Shown here piece after piece: positions 1 to 7,401 of a stretch of 9,411 bases of DNA; position 1 is the first letter of the stretch; the number at the start of each line of letters is the position of its first letter. A program made the position numbers and the translations under genes. Below the pieces are notes generated by a model. The model did no database searches, had not been told where the DNA came from, and saw nothing but the letters and a program-made list of their open reading frames with translations. This DNA is from Acidisphaera sp035272265. Its GTDB lineage: Bacteria > Pseudomonadota > Alphaproteobacteria > Acetobacterales > Acetobacteraceae. The stretch is taken from NCBI GenBank assembly GCA_035272265.1, contig DATEQV010000295.1, positions 1 to 9,411 on the forward strand, in the 5' to 3' direction.

Positions 1-1
1 G

Positions 2-126
2 CCGCAGGAGGACGCGATCTCGATGATCGTCAATGGCTTCTGCAAGGAGGTCCTGAAGGAGCTGCCGATGGAATTCGCCGTCGAGGCGCAGAAGCTGCTC
101 GCCGTCAGCCTCGAAGGCAGCGTCGG

Positions 127-130
<4 letters not shown>
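2..130 (+). CDS. sufB: Fe-S cluster assembly scaffold SufB, C-terminal end (partial)
   Basis: Only the last 42 codons are present; the gene starts upstream of the window. The reading frame gives a tail containing IVNGFCKEVLKELPMEF and then VEAQKLLAVSLEGSVG, which is the characteristic C-terminus of SufB. SufB is the scaffold subunit of the cytosolic SufBC2D complex, on which nascent Fe-S clusters form. The stop codon TGA at 128-130 overlaps the first ATG of sufC (ATGA), so the two are probably translationally coupled. The operon promoter must lie upstream of the window. Identification rests on the tail alone, but this tail is highly conserved and the next genes are sufC, sufD and sufS. Confidence 0.93.
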
Positions 131-903
<773 letters not shown>

Positions 904-914
904 CCGTGGGCGCC

Positions 915-2216
915 ATGCTCGCCGACCCCACAATGCAGACGCTGCTCGATGCGCGTCCATCGGCGATCGCCGAGGAACCGGCATGGCTGACGGACTGGCG
1001 CGAGGCGGCGCGGCAACGGTTCGTGGAGCTCGGCCTGCCGACGCCGCGCAACGAGGCATGGCGGTTCACCGATCTGCGGCCGCTGCGCGCGGCATTGTCG
1101 GCGCAAGCGAACGCGAGCATCTCGCCGTCCGCCGGCGAGCTGACGCCGCATCGGCTGACCGACGCGCATCATCGCCTGGTCTTCGTCGACGGCCGTCTGG
1201 ACTCCGCGCAGTCGCGCGTCGGCTTGCTGCGGGGTGTGTGGTGCGGCTCGATGGCCGAGGCGCTCGCGACACGGCCGGAGCTTGCGGAAGCCGCCCTCTC
1301 GGCCGCGGATGCGCACGATGCGCGGCCGTTCGCCGCGCTGAACGCCGCGCAGTTCACCGACGGCATGCTGCTGGCGCTCGAGCCGGGTGTCGTAATGGAC
1401 CGGCCGTTGGAGCTGGTCTGCCTGCGCATGACTCCGAGTGGACCACCGGTGCAACTGCGTCACTGCATCACGCTCGGCGCCGGCAGTCAGGCGACGGTGG
1501 TCGAAAGCGCGTTCGGTGACGGTGCGGGCTGCAGCAACCACGTCACCACAGCCGCGCTCGCCGACCAGGCACGGCTGACCTACGTCAAGCTGCAGGCCGA
1601 GCCGGACACCGCGCTGCATCTGGCGGAGCTGCGCGTCCAGCTTGGCCGCGCGGCCAAGCTGGACGGCGTCTTCCTCTCGCTCGGCGGCCGGTTGTCACGG
1701 CAGGACATCCAAGTGGCACTGGCCGGCGAGGACGCGGAGCTCGCGCTCCACGGCACCTACCTGCTGCGCGGCGCGCAGGAGGCGGTGATCGCGCCGTTCG
1801 TCGATCATCGCGTGGCCAACTGCCGGACGACGGAGCTGTTCAAGGCGGTGCTGGACGACGCGGCGCATGGCGTGTTCCTCGGCAGCATCGCGGTGCGCGA
1901 AGGGGCCGACGGGACGCAGGCGCATCAGCAGAACCGCAACCTGCTGATCAGCCGCACGGCCCGGGCCGACACGCGCCCCGAGCTGACGATCTACGCCGAC
2001 GAGGTGAAGTGCAGCCACGGCGCGACGGTGGGCGACCTCGACGAATCGGCGCTGTTCTACCTGCAGGCGCGTGGCCTGACTCCGGCCGCGGCGCGGGCGA
2101 TGCTGATCGATGCGTTCGCCGCCGAGCCGATCGACGCCGCCGCGTTGCCGCCCGCCATACGCGACTGGCTGCACTTCCATCTCGCCGCGTGGCTCGGCAC
2201 GGGAGAGGTCCGATGA
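915..2216 (+). CDS. sufD: Fe-S cluster assembly protein SufD
   Basis: SufD is the SufB paralogue that pairs with SufB in the SufBC2D complex and is linked in other bacteria to iron acquisition for the nascent cluster. The N-terminal helical region contains PTPRNEAWRFTDL, a motif typical of SufD. The rest is the parallel beta-helix core, and the C-terminal part contains TTELFKAVLDD, HQQNRNLLIS and DEVKCSHGATVG. Cys366 and His368 of KCSHG match the SufD cysteine and histidine implicated in cluster assembly in E. coli. The ATG at 915 gives 433 aa. A GTG at 906 in the same frame adds three residues and is equally close to the sufC stop, and no strong ribosome binding site decides between them. 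The stop overlaps the sufS ATG. Confidence 0.95.
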   Translation: MLADPTMQTLLDARPSAIAEEPAWLTDWREAARQRFVELGLPTPRNEAWRFTDLRPLRAALSAQANASISPSAGELTPHRLTDAHHRLVFVDGRLDSAQSRVGLLRGVWCGSMAEALATRPELAEAALSAADAHDARPFAALNAAQFTDGMLLALEPGVVMDRPLELVCLRMTPSGPPVQLRHCITLGAGSQATVVESAFGDGAGCSNHVTTAALADQARLTYVKLQAEPDTALHLAELRVQLGRAAKLDGVFLSLGGRLSRQDIQVALAGEDAELALHGTYLLRGAQEAVIAPFVDHRVANCRTTELFKAVLDDAAHGVFLGSIAVREGADGTQAHQQNRNLLISRTARADTRPELTIYADEVKCSHGATVGDLDESALFYLQARGLTPAAARAMLIDAFAAEPIDAAALPPAIRDWLHFHLAAWLGTGEVR

Positions 2217-3478
2217 GCGCATCGCTCGCCCTGCGGACGCTTTCCGCGCCACCGCCGACACTCGACGCCGCGTCGCTGCGGGCGGACTTCCCGATCTTCG
2301 CGCGCAACCCCGGCTTGGTATTCCTCGACACGGCGGCGAGCGCGCAGAAGCCTCGCGTCGTGATCGATGGCGTCGCGGAGTTCTACCGCACCGATTACGC
2401 GAACGTGCATCGCGGGGTCTATGCACTGAGCGAACGCTCGACAAGGCGCTTCGACGCGGCGCGCGGAAACGGTCGCCGGCTTCCTGAATGCCGACGATCC
2501 CAGCGAGGTCGTCTTCGTCCGCGGCGCCACGGAAGCGATCAACCTCGTCGCGCAGACCTGGGGCGTCGCCGTCCTGCAGCCGGGCGACGAGGTGCTATCT
2601 CGTCGCTGGAGCACCACGCCAACATCGTCCCGTGGCAGATGTTGCGCGACCGGCTGGGCATCACGCTCGCGGTCGCACCGCTCGGCGCAGACGATTGCTT
2701 CGATCTCGCCGCACTGGCCGCGTCGCTGACGCCGCGCACGCGGCTGGTTTCGGTCACCCAGGTCGCCAACGTCACCGGCGAGGTGCTGCCGGTCGCGGAG
2801 ATCGCACGTCTGGCGCATGCCGCAGGGGCGAAGATCCTGGTCGACGGCTGTCAGGGGGCGCCGCGCATGCCGGTCGATGTGCGCGCACTGGACTGCGACT
2901 TCTACGTGCTGTCCGGTCACAAATGCTACGGGCCAACCGGCATCGGTGCGCTGTACGCCACGCGCTCGATTTTCGATGCGATGCCGCCCTGGCAGGGCGG
3001 CGGCGACATGATCGAGACCGTTACCTACGAGGAGACCACCTACCAGCCGCCGCCGGCGCGGTTCGAGGCCGGCACGCCGGACATCGCCGGCGCGGTCGGC
3101 CTCGACATCGCGCCGCGCTTCATGGCCGAACTCGACCGCGACGCGATCCACGCGCACGAGGCGGCGCTCACCGCCTACGCACGCGCGGCACTCGGCGCGA
3201 TCGCGGGCGTGCGCCTGATCGGCGGCGGCGCGCGGCCGGTCGGAGTGGTGTCCTTCCAGGTGAACGGCGTCCACCCGCACGACCTCGCGACGATCCTCGA
3301 TCAGCGCGGCGTGGCGATCCGCGCGGGGCATCACTGCGCGCAGCCGCTGATGGACCGCCTCGGCCTGCCGGCGACGGCGCGAGCCTCGTTCGGGGTCTAC
3401 AGCGACGAAGCCGATGTCGATGCGCTCGTCGCCGCCGTGCGCGCGGCGCAATCGCTGTTCGGGTTCGACGGCGCATGA
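2213..3478 (+). CDS. sufS: Cysteine desulfurase SufS, with an internal frameshifted segment
   Basis: SufS is a PLP-dependent group II cysteine desulfurase that takes sulfur from L-cysteine as a persulfide for SUF assembly. The ATG at 2213 overlaps the sufD stop and follows GGGAGAGG at 2201-2208. The 421-aa length is normal for the family. Landmarks are LDTAASAQKP near the N-terminus, EHHANIVPW with His134/His135, PLP lysine Lys237 in SGHKCYGPTG, RFEAGTP, and catalytic Cys375 in RAGHHCAQPLM. Residues 85-128 as read are an Arg-rich sequence unlike SufS. Reading bases 2466-2596 in the neighbouring frame instead gives the expected family sequence, including VVFVRGATEAINLVAQTWG. One extra base near 2465 and one missing base near 2596 therefore cancel out. 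If real, the enzyme is probably inactive because the PLP phosphate-binding region is lost; if a sequencing error, the gene is intact. Confidence 0.93.
   Translation: MSASLALRTLSAPPPTLDAASLRADFPIFARNPGLVFLDTAASAQKPRVVIDGVAEFYRTDYANVHRGVYALSERSTRRFDAARGNGRRLPECRRSQRGRLRPRRHGSDQPRRADLGRRRPAAGRRGAISSLEHHANIVPWQMLRDRLGITLAVAPLGADDCFDLAALAASLTPRTRLVSVTQVANVTGEVLPVAEIARLAHAAGAKILVDGCQGAPRMPVDVRALDCDFYVLSGHKCYGPTGIGALYATRSIFDAMPPWQGGGDMIETVTYEETTYQPPPARFEAGTPDIAGAVGLDIAPRFMAELDRDAIHAHEAALTAYARAALGAIAGVRLIGGGARPVGVVSFQVNGVHPHDLATILDQRGVAIRAGHHCAQPLMDRLGLPATARASFGVYSDEADVDALVAAVRAAQSLFGFDGA
2465..2597 (+). other. Out-of-frame segment inside sufS (compensating +1/-1 indels)
   Basis: At 2462-2470 the text CGC GGA AAC is expected to be CGC GAA ACG, so one G is extra. 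At 2592-2602 GTG CTA TCT CG should read GTG CTN ATC TCG, so one base is missing. Between these points the +1 frame gives ETVAGFLNADDPSEVVF, then VRGATEAINLVAQTWG and LQPGDEVL, which aligns without gaps to the E. coli SufS sequence as I remember it. The annotated frame instead gives an Arg/Gly-rich stretch. No homopolymer longer than three bases sits at either point. Confidence 0.88.
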
Positions 3479-3942
3479 TGGACCTGCGCGAACTCTACCA
3501 GGACATCATCCTCGACCACGGGCGGCACCCGCGCAATTTCCGCTGCATCGCCGAGCCGAGCAACATCGCGAAGGGGCACAATCCGCTGTGCGGCGACAAG
3601 GTCCGGGTGTTCGTCATCCTGCAGGACGGACGCATCAGCGATGTCGCGCTCCAGGGCAGCGGCTGCGCGATTTCGACCGCGTCGGCGTCGCTGATGACGG
3701 AGGTGATAAAGGGCAAGACGCTGCCGGAAGCCGACAGCCTGTATCGTGCGTTTCACGCCCGCGTCACCGGCGGTGCCGAACCGCAGATTCCCGCCGCGCT
3801 GGAAGACGACGCGGACCGGCTGCTGCCGCTCGGCGGCGTGAAGGCCTATCCGGCGCGGGTCAAGTGCGCGACGCTCGCGTGGCACACTCTGGATGCGGCG
3901 CTCCACGGCGCCGCCGCCGATGCCGCGGTGAAGACCGAGTAG
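3475..3942 (+). CDS. sufU: SufU-type Fe-S assembly protein (sulfur acceptor/scaffold of SufS)
   Basis: This 155-aa protein belongs to the IscU/NifU N-terminal family. In SufU systems it binds zinc, accepts persulfide sulfur from SufS and passes it to SufBCD. The N-terminus MMDLRELYQDIILDHGRHPRN is typical of SufU. The three conserved cysteines are Cys39 in NPLCGDK (with Asp41), Cys64 in GSGCAIS and Cys131 in RVKCATLAW. Between the second and third there is extra sequence relative to IscU, and the IscU LPPVK chaperone-binding motif is absent; both features favour SufU over IscU. The ATG at 3475 overlaps the sufS stop; the ATG at 3478 is the alternative start. No sufE is present in the window, which fits SufU being the SufS partner. 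Confidence 0.93.
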   Translation: MMDLRELYQDIILDHGRHPRNFRCIAEPSNIAKGHNPLCGDKVRVFVILQDGRISDVALQGSGCAISTASASLMTEVIKGKTLPEADSLYRAFHARVTGGAEPQIPAALEDDADRLLPLGGVKAYPARVKCATLAWHTLDAALHGAAADAAVKTE

Positions 3943-3946
3943 GCTC

Positions 3947-4318
3947 GTGGACGTCGCAGTCGCACCGCCGCCGCGGGCCGCGCAAGTCCAGTGGCCGGAG
4001 CCGGACGAGGGAAACCCCGCGCTGCACGCCGAGGTGCTGACGGCGCTGAAGACCGTGCGCGACCCGGAAATTCCGGTCGACCTCGTGGCTCTTGGCCTGA
4101 TCTACGAGCTGATGGTCCGCAAGGACGGCCTCGTCTATATCGAAATGACGCTGACCACGCCGGCCTGCCCGGTCGCCGGTTCGCTGCCGGCCGAGGTGCA
4201 GCACCGCGTCTCGCTGGTCCCTGGCGTGAGCGTCGTGCTGCTCTCACTCGTCTGGTCGCCGCCCTGGACGCGCGAGCGGATGAGCGACGAATCCAAGCTC
4301 GAACTCGGGCTGATCTGA
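3947..4318 (+). CDS. sufT: SufT-like MIP18/DUF59 Fe-S maturation protein
   Basis: This small cytosolic protein of the MIP18 (DUF59) family is 123 aa long. Family members assist Fe-S protein maturation or cluster transfer, and SufT commonly closes SUF operons. The DUF59 core covers about residues 27-105. It shows the conserved DPEIPVDLVALGLIY (39-53), MTLTTPACPVAG with the hallmark Cys74, and the C-terminal LVWSPPWTRERMSDESKLELG. Related PaaD/Mrp N-terminal domains share the fold, but the position after sufU and the complete short length favour SufT. The GTG start lies four bases after the sufU stop; there is no in-frame ATG before the conserved core. It is the last gene before the intergenic promoter region. 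Confidence 0.9.
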   Translation: MDVAVAPPPRAAQVQWPEPDEGNPALHAEVLTALKTVRDPEIPVDLVALGLIYELMVRKDGLVYIEMTLTTPACPVAGSLPAEVQHRVSLVPGVSVVLLSLVWSPPWTRERMSDESKLELGLI

Positions 4319-4351
4319 CACTCCTCGCATGACGGGGGCGTGTGCGGTCTT

Positions 4352-4373
4352 GCGGCCGCGCAACGACGGCCGC
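4352..4373 (+). other. GC-rich inverted repeat downstream of sufT
   Basis: The arms GCGGCCG (4352-4358) and CGGCCGC (4367-4373) pair perfectly around an 8-base loop, 33 bases after the sufT stop. It could act as an mRNA 3' stabiliser or weak terminator for the SUF operon. No T-tract follows, so it is not a classic intrinsic terminator, and short GC palindromes are common by chance in such DNA. Confidence 0.3.
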
Positions 4374-4392
4374 CGCACCGCCCGACGCGTCC

Positions 4393-4408
4393 TGTCGCGA
4401 TCCGGACA
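4393..4408 (+). promoter_or_regulatory. NifA-type upstream activator sequence (TGT-N10-ACA)
   Basis: TGT (4393-4395), ten bases, then ACA (4406-4408) is an exact match to the NifA binding consensus. Its centre is about 94 bases upstream of the start site predicted from the -12 element, within the usual range for NifA sites. A six-base match alone could arise by chance, but its position ahead of a sigma-54 element and nif genes makes it credible. Confidence 0.75.
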
Positions 4409-4468
4409 ACGGTCGCAAACACGACGCGAACACCGCCGCCAAATGCCGTCAAGGCCGACATTTGGGCG

Positions 4469-4484
4469 TGGCATCGAAGTTGCT
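4469..4484 (+). promoter_or_regulatory. Sigma-54 (RpoN) -24/-12 promoter for the iscA-nif-fix operon
   Basis: TGGCATCGAAGTTGCT matches the consensus TGGCAC-N5-TTGCW with the invariant GG (4470-4471) and GC (4482-4483) exactly ten bases apart. The predicted transcription start is near 4495, leaving a leader of about 32 bases before the iscA ATG at 4527. With the NifA site upstream, this implies expression under nitrogen-fixing conditions. Confidence 0.82.
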
Positions 4485-4526
4485 GTCTGCACCGCAGGCC
4501 AACCGACAGGCGCAGGATTCGCGGTG

Positions 4527-4847
4527 ATGATCGAGCTGACCGAAAATGCGGTGAATGCGGTGCGCAGTGCCATCTCGGGCGCCGGGCAGCCCGTCGAGGG
4601 ACTGCGCATCAAGGTGGAGTCCGGCGGCTGCGCCGGGTTCAAGTATCTCATGGGTCTCGTGTCCGACATCGACCCGTCGGATGTCGTCGTCGACCGCGGC
4701 GGGGTGAGGGTGTTCGTCGATCCCGACAGCCTGCCCTACCTGGACGGCACCACGGTCGACTTCGTCATCGGACTGCAAGGGTCGGGATTCACCTTCGACA
4801 ACCCGCAGGCGAAGAACAGCTGTTCCTGCGGGAAATCGTTCGGCTGA
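4527..4847 (+). CDS. iscA: IscA/HesB-type Fe-S assembly protein, nif-associated
   Basis: This is an A-type Fe-S carrier of 106 aa. A-type proteins bind iron or a cluster and hand it to target proteins; nif-linked copies serve nitrogenase component maturation. The three conserved cysteine ligands are Cys35 in SGGCAGFKY, and Cys99 and Cys101 in SCSCGKSF at the C-terminus. The N-terminus MIELTENAVNAVRS is typical of the nif-associated subgroup. The ATG at 4527 follows AGGA at 4514-4517. The frame stays open upstream to about 4329, but that stretch contains the promoter and has no family similarity, so the later start is right. It is the first gene of the predicted NifA-driven unit; the Nfu gene begins 12 bases after its stop. 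Confidence 0.93.
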   Translation: MIELTENAVNAVRSAISGAGQPVEGLRIKVESGGCAGFKYLMGLVSDIDPSDVVVDRGGVRVFVDPDSLPYLDGTTVDFVIGLQGSGFTFDNPQAKNSCSCGKSFG

Positions 4848-4859
4848 GGGGGCGGTCGC

Positions 4860-5129
4860 ATGGATCAGCTCCTCGCCGAGCCCGACGTCGCCGCCGATGC
4901 ATCGTTCGCGGCGGTGCGCGAGACCATCGAGGCGTTCCGCCCCGCGCTGCGCGCCGATGGCGGCGACTGCGAGCTGCTGCGGGTCGAAGGCAACGTGGTG
5001 ACCGTCCGGATGACCGGCGCGTGCGTCCTGTGCCGTTTCGCCGGCGCCACGCTCAGCGGGTTGCAGGAACGCCTGATCGAACGCCTGGGACGGCCGATGC
5101 GGATCGCCACCGTGCGACCGGGCATGTAG
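4860..5129 (+). CDS. nifU: Stand-alone NifU C-terminal (Nfu) domain protein
   Basis: This 89-aa protein corresponds only to the C-terminal Nfu domain of NifU, which binds a transferable [4Fe-4S] cluster between subunits. About residues 16-85 make up the domain, with FRPALRADGGDCELL and the CxxC motif Cys55-Val-Leu-Cys58 in TGACVLCRFAGATLSG. It lacks both the IscU-like N-terminal domain and the central [2Fe-2S] domain of full NifU such as that of Azotobacter; short forms of this kind occur in several alphaproteobacterial nif clusters. The start is supported by GAGGGGG at 4846-4852 with a 7-base spacer. It lies between iscA and nifS, 15 bases before the latter. The gene symbol is given by position; nfu would be equally fair. 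Confidence 0.9.
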   Translation: MDQLLAEPDVAADASFAAVRETIEAFRPALRADGGDCELLRVEGNVVTVRMTGACVLCRFAGATLSGLQERLIERLGRPMRIATVRPGM

Positions 5130-5144
5130 CGAGAGGAGGCGGGC

Positions 5145-6323
5145 ATGGACGACGTCTATCTCGACAACAACGCGACCACGCGGATCGACCCGCAGGTCCT
5201 CGCGGCGATGCTGCCGTTCCTGACCGAGCAGTTCGCCAATCCGTCGTCCGCGCACGGCTCGGGCGAAGCGGCCGCCGCCGCCTTGCGCCGCGCGCGGGGG
5301 CAGGTGCGCGCGCTGCTGGGCGCGGCATCGGATCAGGAGATCGTGTTCACCTCCGGCGGCACCGAGGCCGACAACACGGCAATCGCCTCGGCGCTGGAAA
5401 CCCAGCCGATGCGCCGCAAGGTCATCGTCTCCGCCGTCGAGCATCCCGCCGTGCTGGCGTTCTGCGACCATTTGCAACGCCGCCAGGGTGTGATCGTCAG
5501 TCGCATACCAGTCGATCGGCGCGGGCGGCTGGATCGCGATGCCTATCGCGAGGCTCTGGGTCCCGGCACGGCGATCGCCTCGATCATGTGGGCGAACAAC
5601 GAAACCGGAACGATCAACGACATCGAGGCGCTGGCCGAGGAGGCCCATGCCTGCGGCGCGCTGTTTCACACCGATGCGGTGCAGGCGGTGGGACGGCTGC
5701 CGATCGACCTGCGCGGCTCCAGCATCGACATGCTGTCGCTGTCCGGCCACAAGCTGCACGGTCCGAAGGGAATCGGCGCGCTGTTCGTCCGCAAGGGCGT
5801 GCGCCTGTCGCCGCTGCTGCACGGCGGCAAGCAGGAGCGCGGCCGTCGCGCCGGCACCGAGAACGTGCCGGGCATCGTCGGGCTCGGCGAGGCCGCGGCA
5901 CTCGCCGCCGACCGGATCGGCGAGGACGCGGTGCGGCTGCGCGCCCTGCGCGATGCGTTGGAACGCGGCGTGACCCGCGCGATCGAAGGCGCGACGATCC
6001 TGGGCGATCCGATCGCGCGGCTGCCCAACACCTCGTGCATCGCGTTCGAAAACGCCGAGGCCGAGCCGATCCTGCTGGGCCTGAGCCATTTCGGCATTGC
6101 CGCGTCGTCCGGCTCCGCCTGCGGCTCGGGATCGATGGAACCCTCGCACGTGTTGCGGGCGATGGCCGTGCCGTACCGATCCGTGCATGGCGCCATCCGC
6201 TTCTCGTTCGCGCGCGACAACCGCATCGAGGATGTGGAGCGCGTGCTGGACCGCCTGCCGTCGATCGTGGCGCGGGCACGCCAGGTCTCGCCGTTGGCGG
6301 CGATGCCGATGGCGGCGGAATAG
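5145..6323 (+). CDS. nifS: Cysteine desulfurase NifS
   Basis: This is a PLP-dependent group I cysteine desulfurase (392 aa) that supplies sulfur for nitrogenase Fe-S clusters. Motifs in order are YLDNNATT at the N-terminus, FTSGGTEADN, the cofactor-contacting EHPAV, MWANNETGTIN, FHTDAVQAVG, PLP lysine Lys203 in SGHKLHGPKG, GGKQERGRRAGTEN, and catalytic Cys326 in SSGSACGSGSMEPSHVL. Both key residues lie within one position of those in Azotobacter NifS. The long loop with the cysteine marks group I (NifS/IscS), in contrast to the group II SufS upstream. The ATG at 5145 has a perfect AGGAGG (5134-5139), suggesting strong translation. The context between Nfu and cysE supports NifS rather than IscS. 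Confidence 0.95.
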   Translation: MDDVYLDNNATTRIDPQVLAAMLPFLTEQFANPSSAHGSGEAAAAALRRARGQVRALLGAASDQEIVFTSGGTEADNTAIASALETQPMRRKVIVSAVEHPAVLAFCDHLQRRQGVIVSRIPVDRRGRLDRDAYREALGPGTAIASIMWANNETGTINDIEALAEEAHACGALFHTDAVQAVGRLPIDLRGSSIDMLSLSGHKLHGPKGIGALFVRKGVRLSPLLHGGKQERGRRAGTENVPGIVGLGEAAALAADRIGEDAVRLRALRDALERGVTRAIEGATILGDPIARLPNTSCIAFENAEAEPILLGLSHFGIAASSGSACGSGSMEPSHVLRAMAVPYRSVHGAIRFSFARDNRIEDVERVLDRLPSIVARARQVSPLAAMPMAAE

Positions 6324-6328
6324 CGGCG

Positions 6329-7063
6329 ATGCTGGACGCCGCAGTCATGCACGCGCCGCTGCCGCGGCCCGCGTCGCTCTGGCGGCAGATCCGCGCCGAT
6401 GTCGCCTGCGTGCGTCAGCGCGATCCTGCTGCGCGCAACGTGGCAGAGATCCTGCTCACCTACCCCGGCGTGCACGCGGTGCTGATCCATCGTGTCGCGC
6501 ATCGTCTGTGGCAAGCCGAGCTGCGTTTTTGTGCGCGCGTGCTGTCCTGGTTCGCGCGCCTGGTGACCAACGTGGACATCCATCCCGCGGCGACGATCGG
6601 CAGCGGCTTCTTCATCGATCACGGCGCCGGCGTGGTGATCGGGGAGACTGCGACGATCGGCAACGACGTGACGATGTACCACGGCGTCACGCTGGGCGGC
6701 ACCAGCTGGGCGCCCGGCAAACGGCATCCGACGGTGGAAGACGGCGTGTTGATCGGCGCCGGCGCGACCCTACTCGGGCCGATCACGATCGGCCGCGGCG
6801 TGCGGGTCGGCGCCAACACCACGGTGACCGGCGATGTGCCGCCGCACATGACCGTGGTCGGCATGCCGGGCAAGGTGGTGCGCGAATTCCGCCGGCGCCA
6901 CGCGCTCGACGGCCGCATCGACCTCGAACACCACCTGATGCCGGATCCGGTCGGCGACGCGTTCGCCGCACTGATCGACCGCATCGCCTTCCTGGAAGCA
7001 AGGGTGACGGAGATGCAGCGGCGGCGCGACGGGGCCGACAAGAACGACGGGAGCGGTCGATGA
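6329..7063 (+). CDS. cysE: Serine O-acetyltransferase (CysE), nif-operon copy
   Basis: The enzyme transfers acetyl from acetyl-CoA to L-serine, giving O-acetylserine for cysteine synthesis. In a nif operon it probably raises cysteine supply for NifS. The 244-aa protein has a short helical N-terminal region (about 1-80), then left-handed beta-helix hexapeptide repeats (about 83-180). Catalytic residues align with E. coli: Asp83 in DIHPAATIG, His98 in IDHGAGVVIGE and His133 in KRHPTVEDG; GVTLGGTSW is also present. The N-terminus is shorter than the E. coli one. The C-terminal tail (about 190-244) is charged and may form a coiled coil near the end. The ATG at 6329 is five bases after the nifS stop; ATG 6347 is an alternative. 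Its stop overlaps the nifW start. Confidence 0.93.
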   Translation: MLDAAVMHAPLPRPASLWRQIRADVACVRQRDPAARNVAEILLTYPGVHAVLIHRVAHRLWQAELRFCARVLSWFARLVTNVDIHPAATIGSGFFIDHGAGVVIGETATIGNDVTMYHGVTLGGTSWAPGKRHPTVEDGVLIGAGATLLGPITIGRGVRVGANTTVTGDVPPHMTVVGMPGKVVREFRRRHALDGRIDLEHHLMPDPVGDAFAALIDRIAFLEARVTEMQRRRDGADKNDGSGR

Positions 7064-7392
7064 GCGTGCTCGACGATCTGAAGCGGCTGTCCGCGGCCGA
7101 GGAATTCTTCGCCGCCCTCGACGTCGCCTACGACCCGGCGATCGTCAACGTCGCCCGCCTGCACATCCTGCGGCGTATGGGCCAGTACCTGCGCGAGACC
7201 GAACTCGACGGCCAGCCGGACGACGTCGTCCGTACCGCCTGCCGCGACACGCTGCAGCGCGCCTACGACGATTTCCGCCGTTCGTCGCCGATCGCCGAGC
7301 GCGTGTTCAAAGTCCACCAGGATGCGGTCAAGCCTGCGCTGCCCGCGATGCCGTTCGTGCCGCTGGCGGCGCTGACTGGGCAGCCGGATTAG
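7060..7392 (+). CDS. nifW: Nitrogenase-stabilizing/protective protein NifW
   Basis: NifW is a small cytosolic protein (110 aa here) that interacts with the MoFe protein of nitrogenase and is thought to help its maturation or protect it from oxygen. The sequence shows the family pattern: LSAAEEFFAALDVAYDPAIV, NVARLHILRRMGQYL, DTLQRAYDDF and SSPIAERVFKVHQD. The start overlaps the cysE stop (ATGA), with GGGAG at 7049-7053 as ribosome binding site. The cysE-nifW-fixA order is found in other proteobacterial nif clusters. NifW is known only from diazotrophs, so it strongly indicates that the organism fixes nitrogen. Confidence 0.95.
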   Translation: MSVLDDLKRLSAAEEFFAALDVAYDPAIVNVARLHILRRMGQYLRETELDGQPDDVVRTACRDTLQRAYDDFRRSSPIAERVFKVHQDAVKPALPAMPFVPLAALTGQPD

Positions 7393-7401
7393 GAGGCAGG
7401 C

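Noticed and set aside
2465..2597. Programmed ribosomal frameshifting in sufS
   Set aside because: No slippery heptamer or homopolymer at either shift point, and two opposite shifts would be needed; an error or mutation pair is simpler.
2488..3474. Long frame running through sufS into sufU
   Set aside because: Arg-rich shadow of sufS; only the part from 3475 matches a family (SufU).
4352..4373. Intrinsic terminator for the SUF operon
   Set aside because: The stem is good but no T-run follows; listed only as an inverted repeat.
4329..4526. N-terminal extension of iscA by up to 66 codons
   Set aside because: This stretch holds the NifA site and the sigma-54 element, and the family start is at 4527 with a Shine-Dalgarno.
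4340..6328. Upstream part of a 907-codon + strand frame that ends in cysE
   Set aside because: Only the last 244 codons resemble a protein family; the earlier part is an Arg-rich out-of-frame reading of iscA, nfu and nifS, so no fusion protein is called.
6440..6455. Sigma-54-like TGGCAG-N6-TGCT inside cysE
   Set aside because: The -12 part is imperfect, it lies within coding sequence, no NifA site was noticed upstream, and nothing nearby needs its own promoter.
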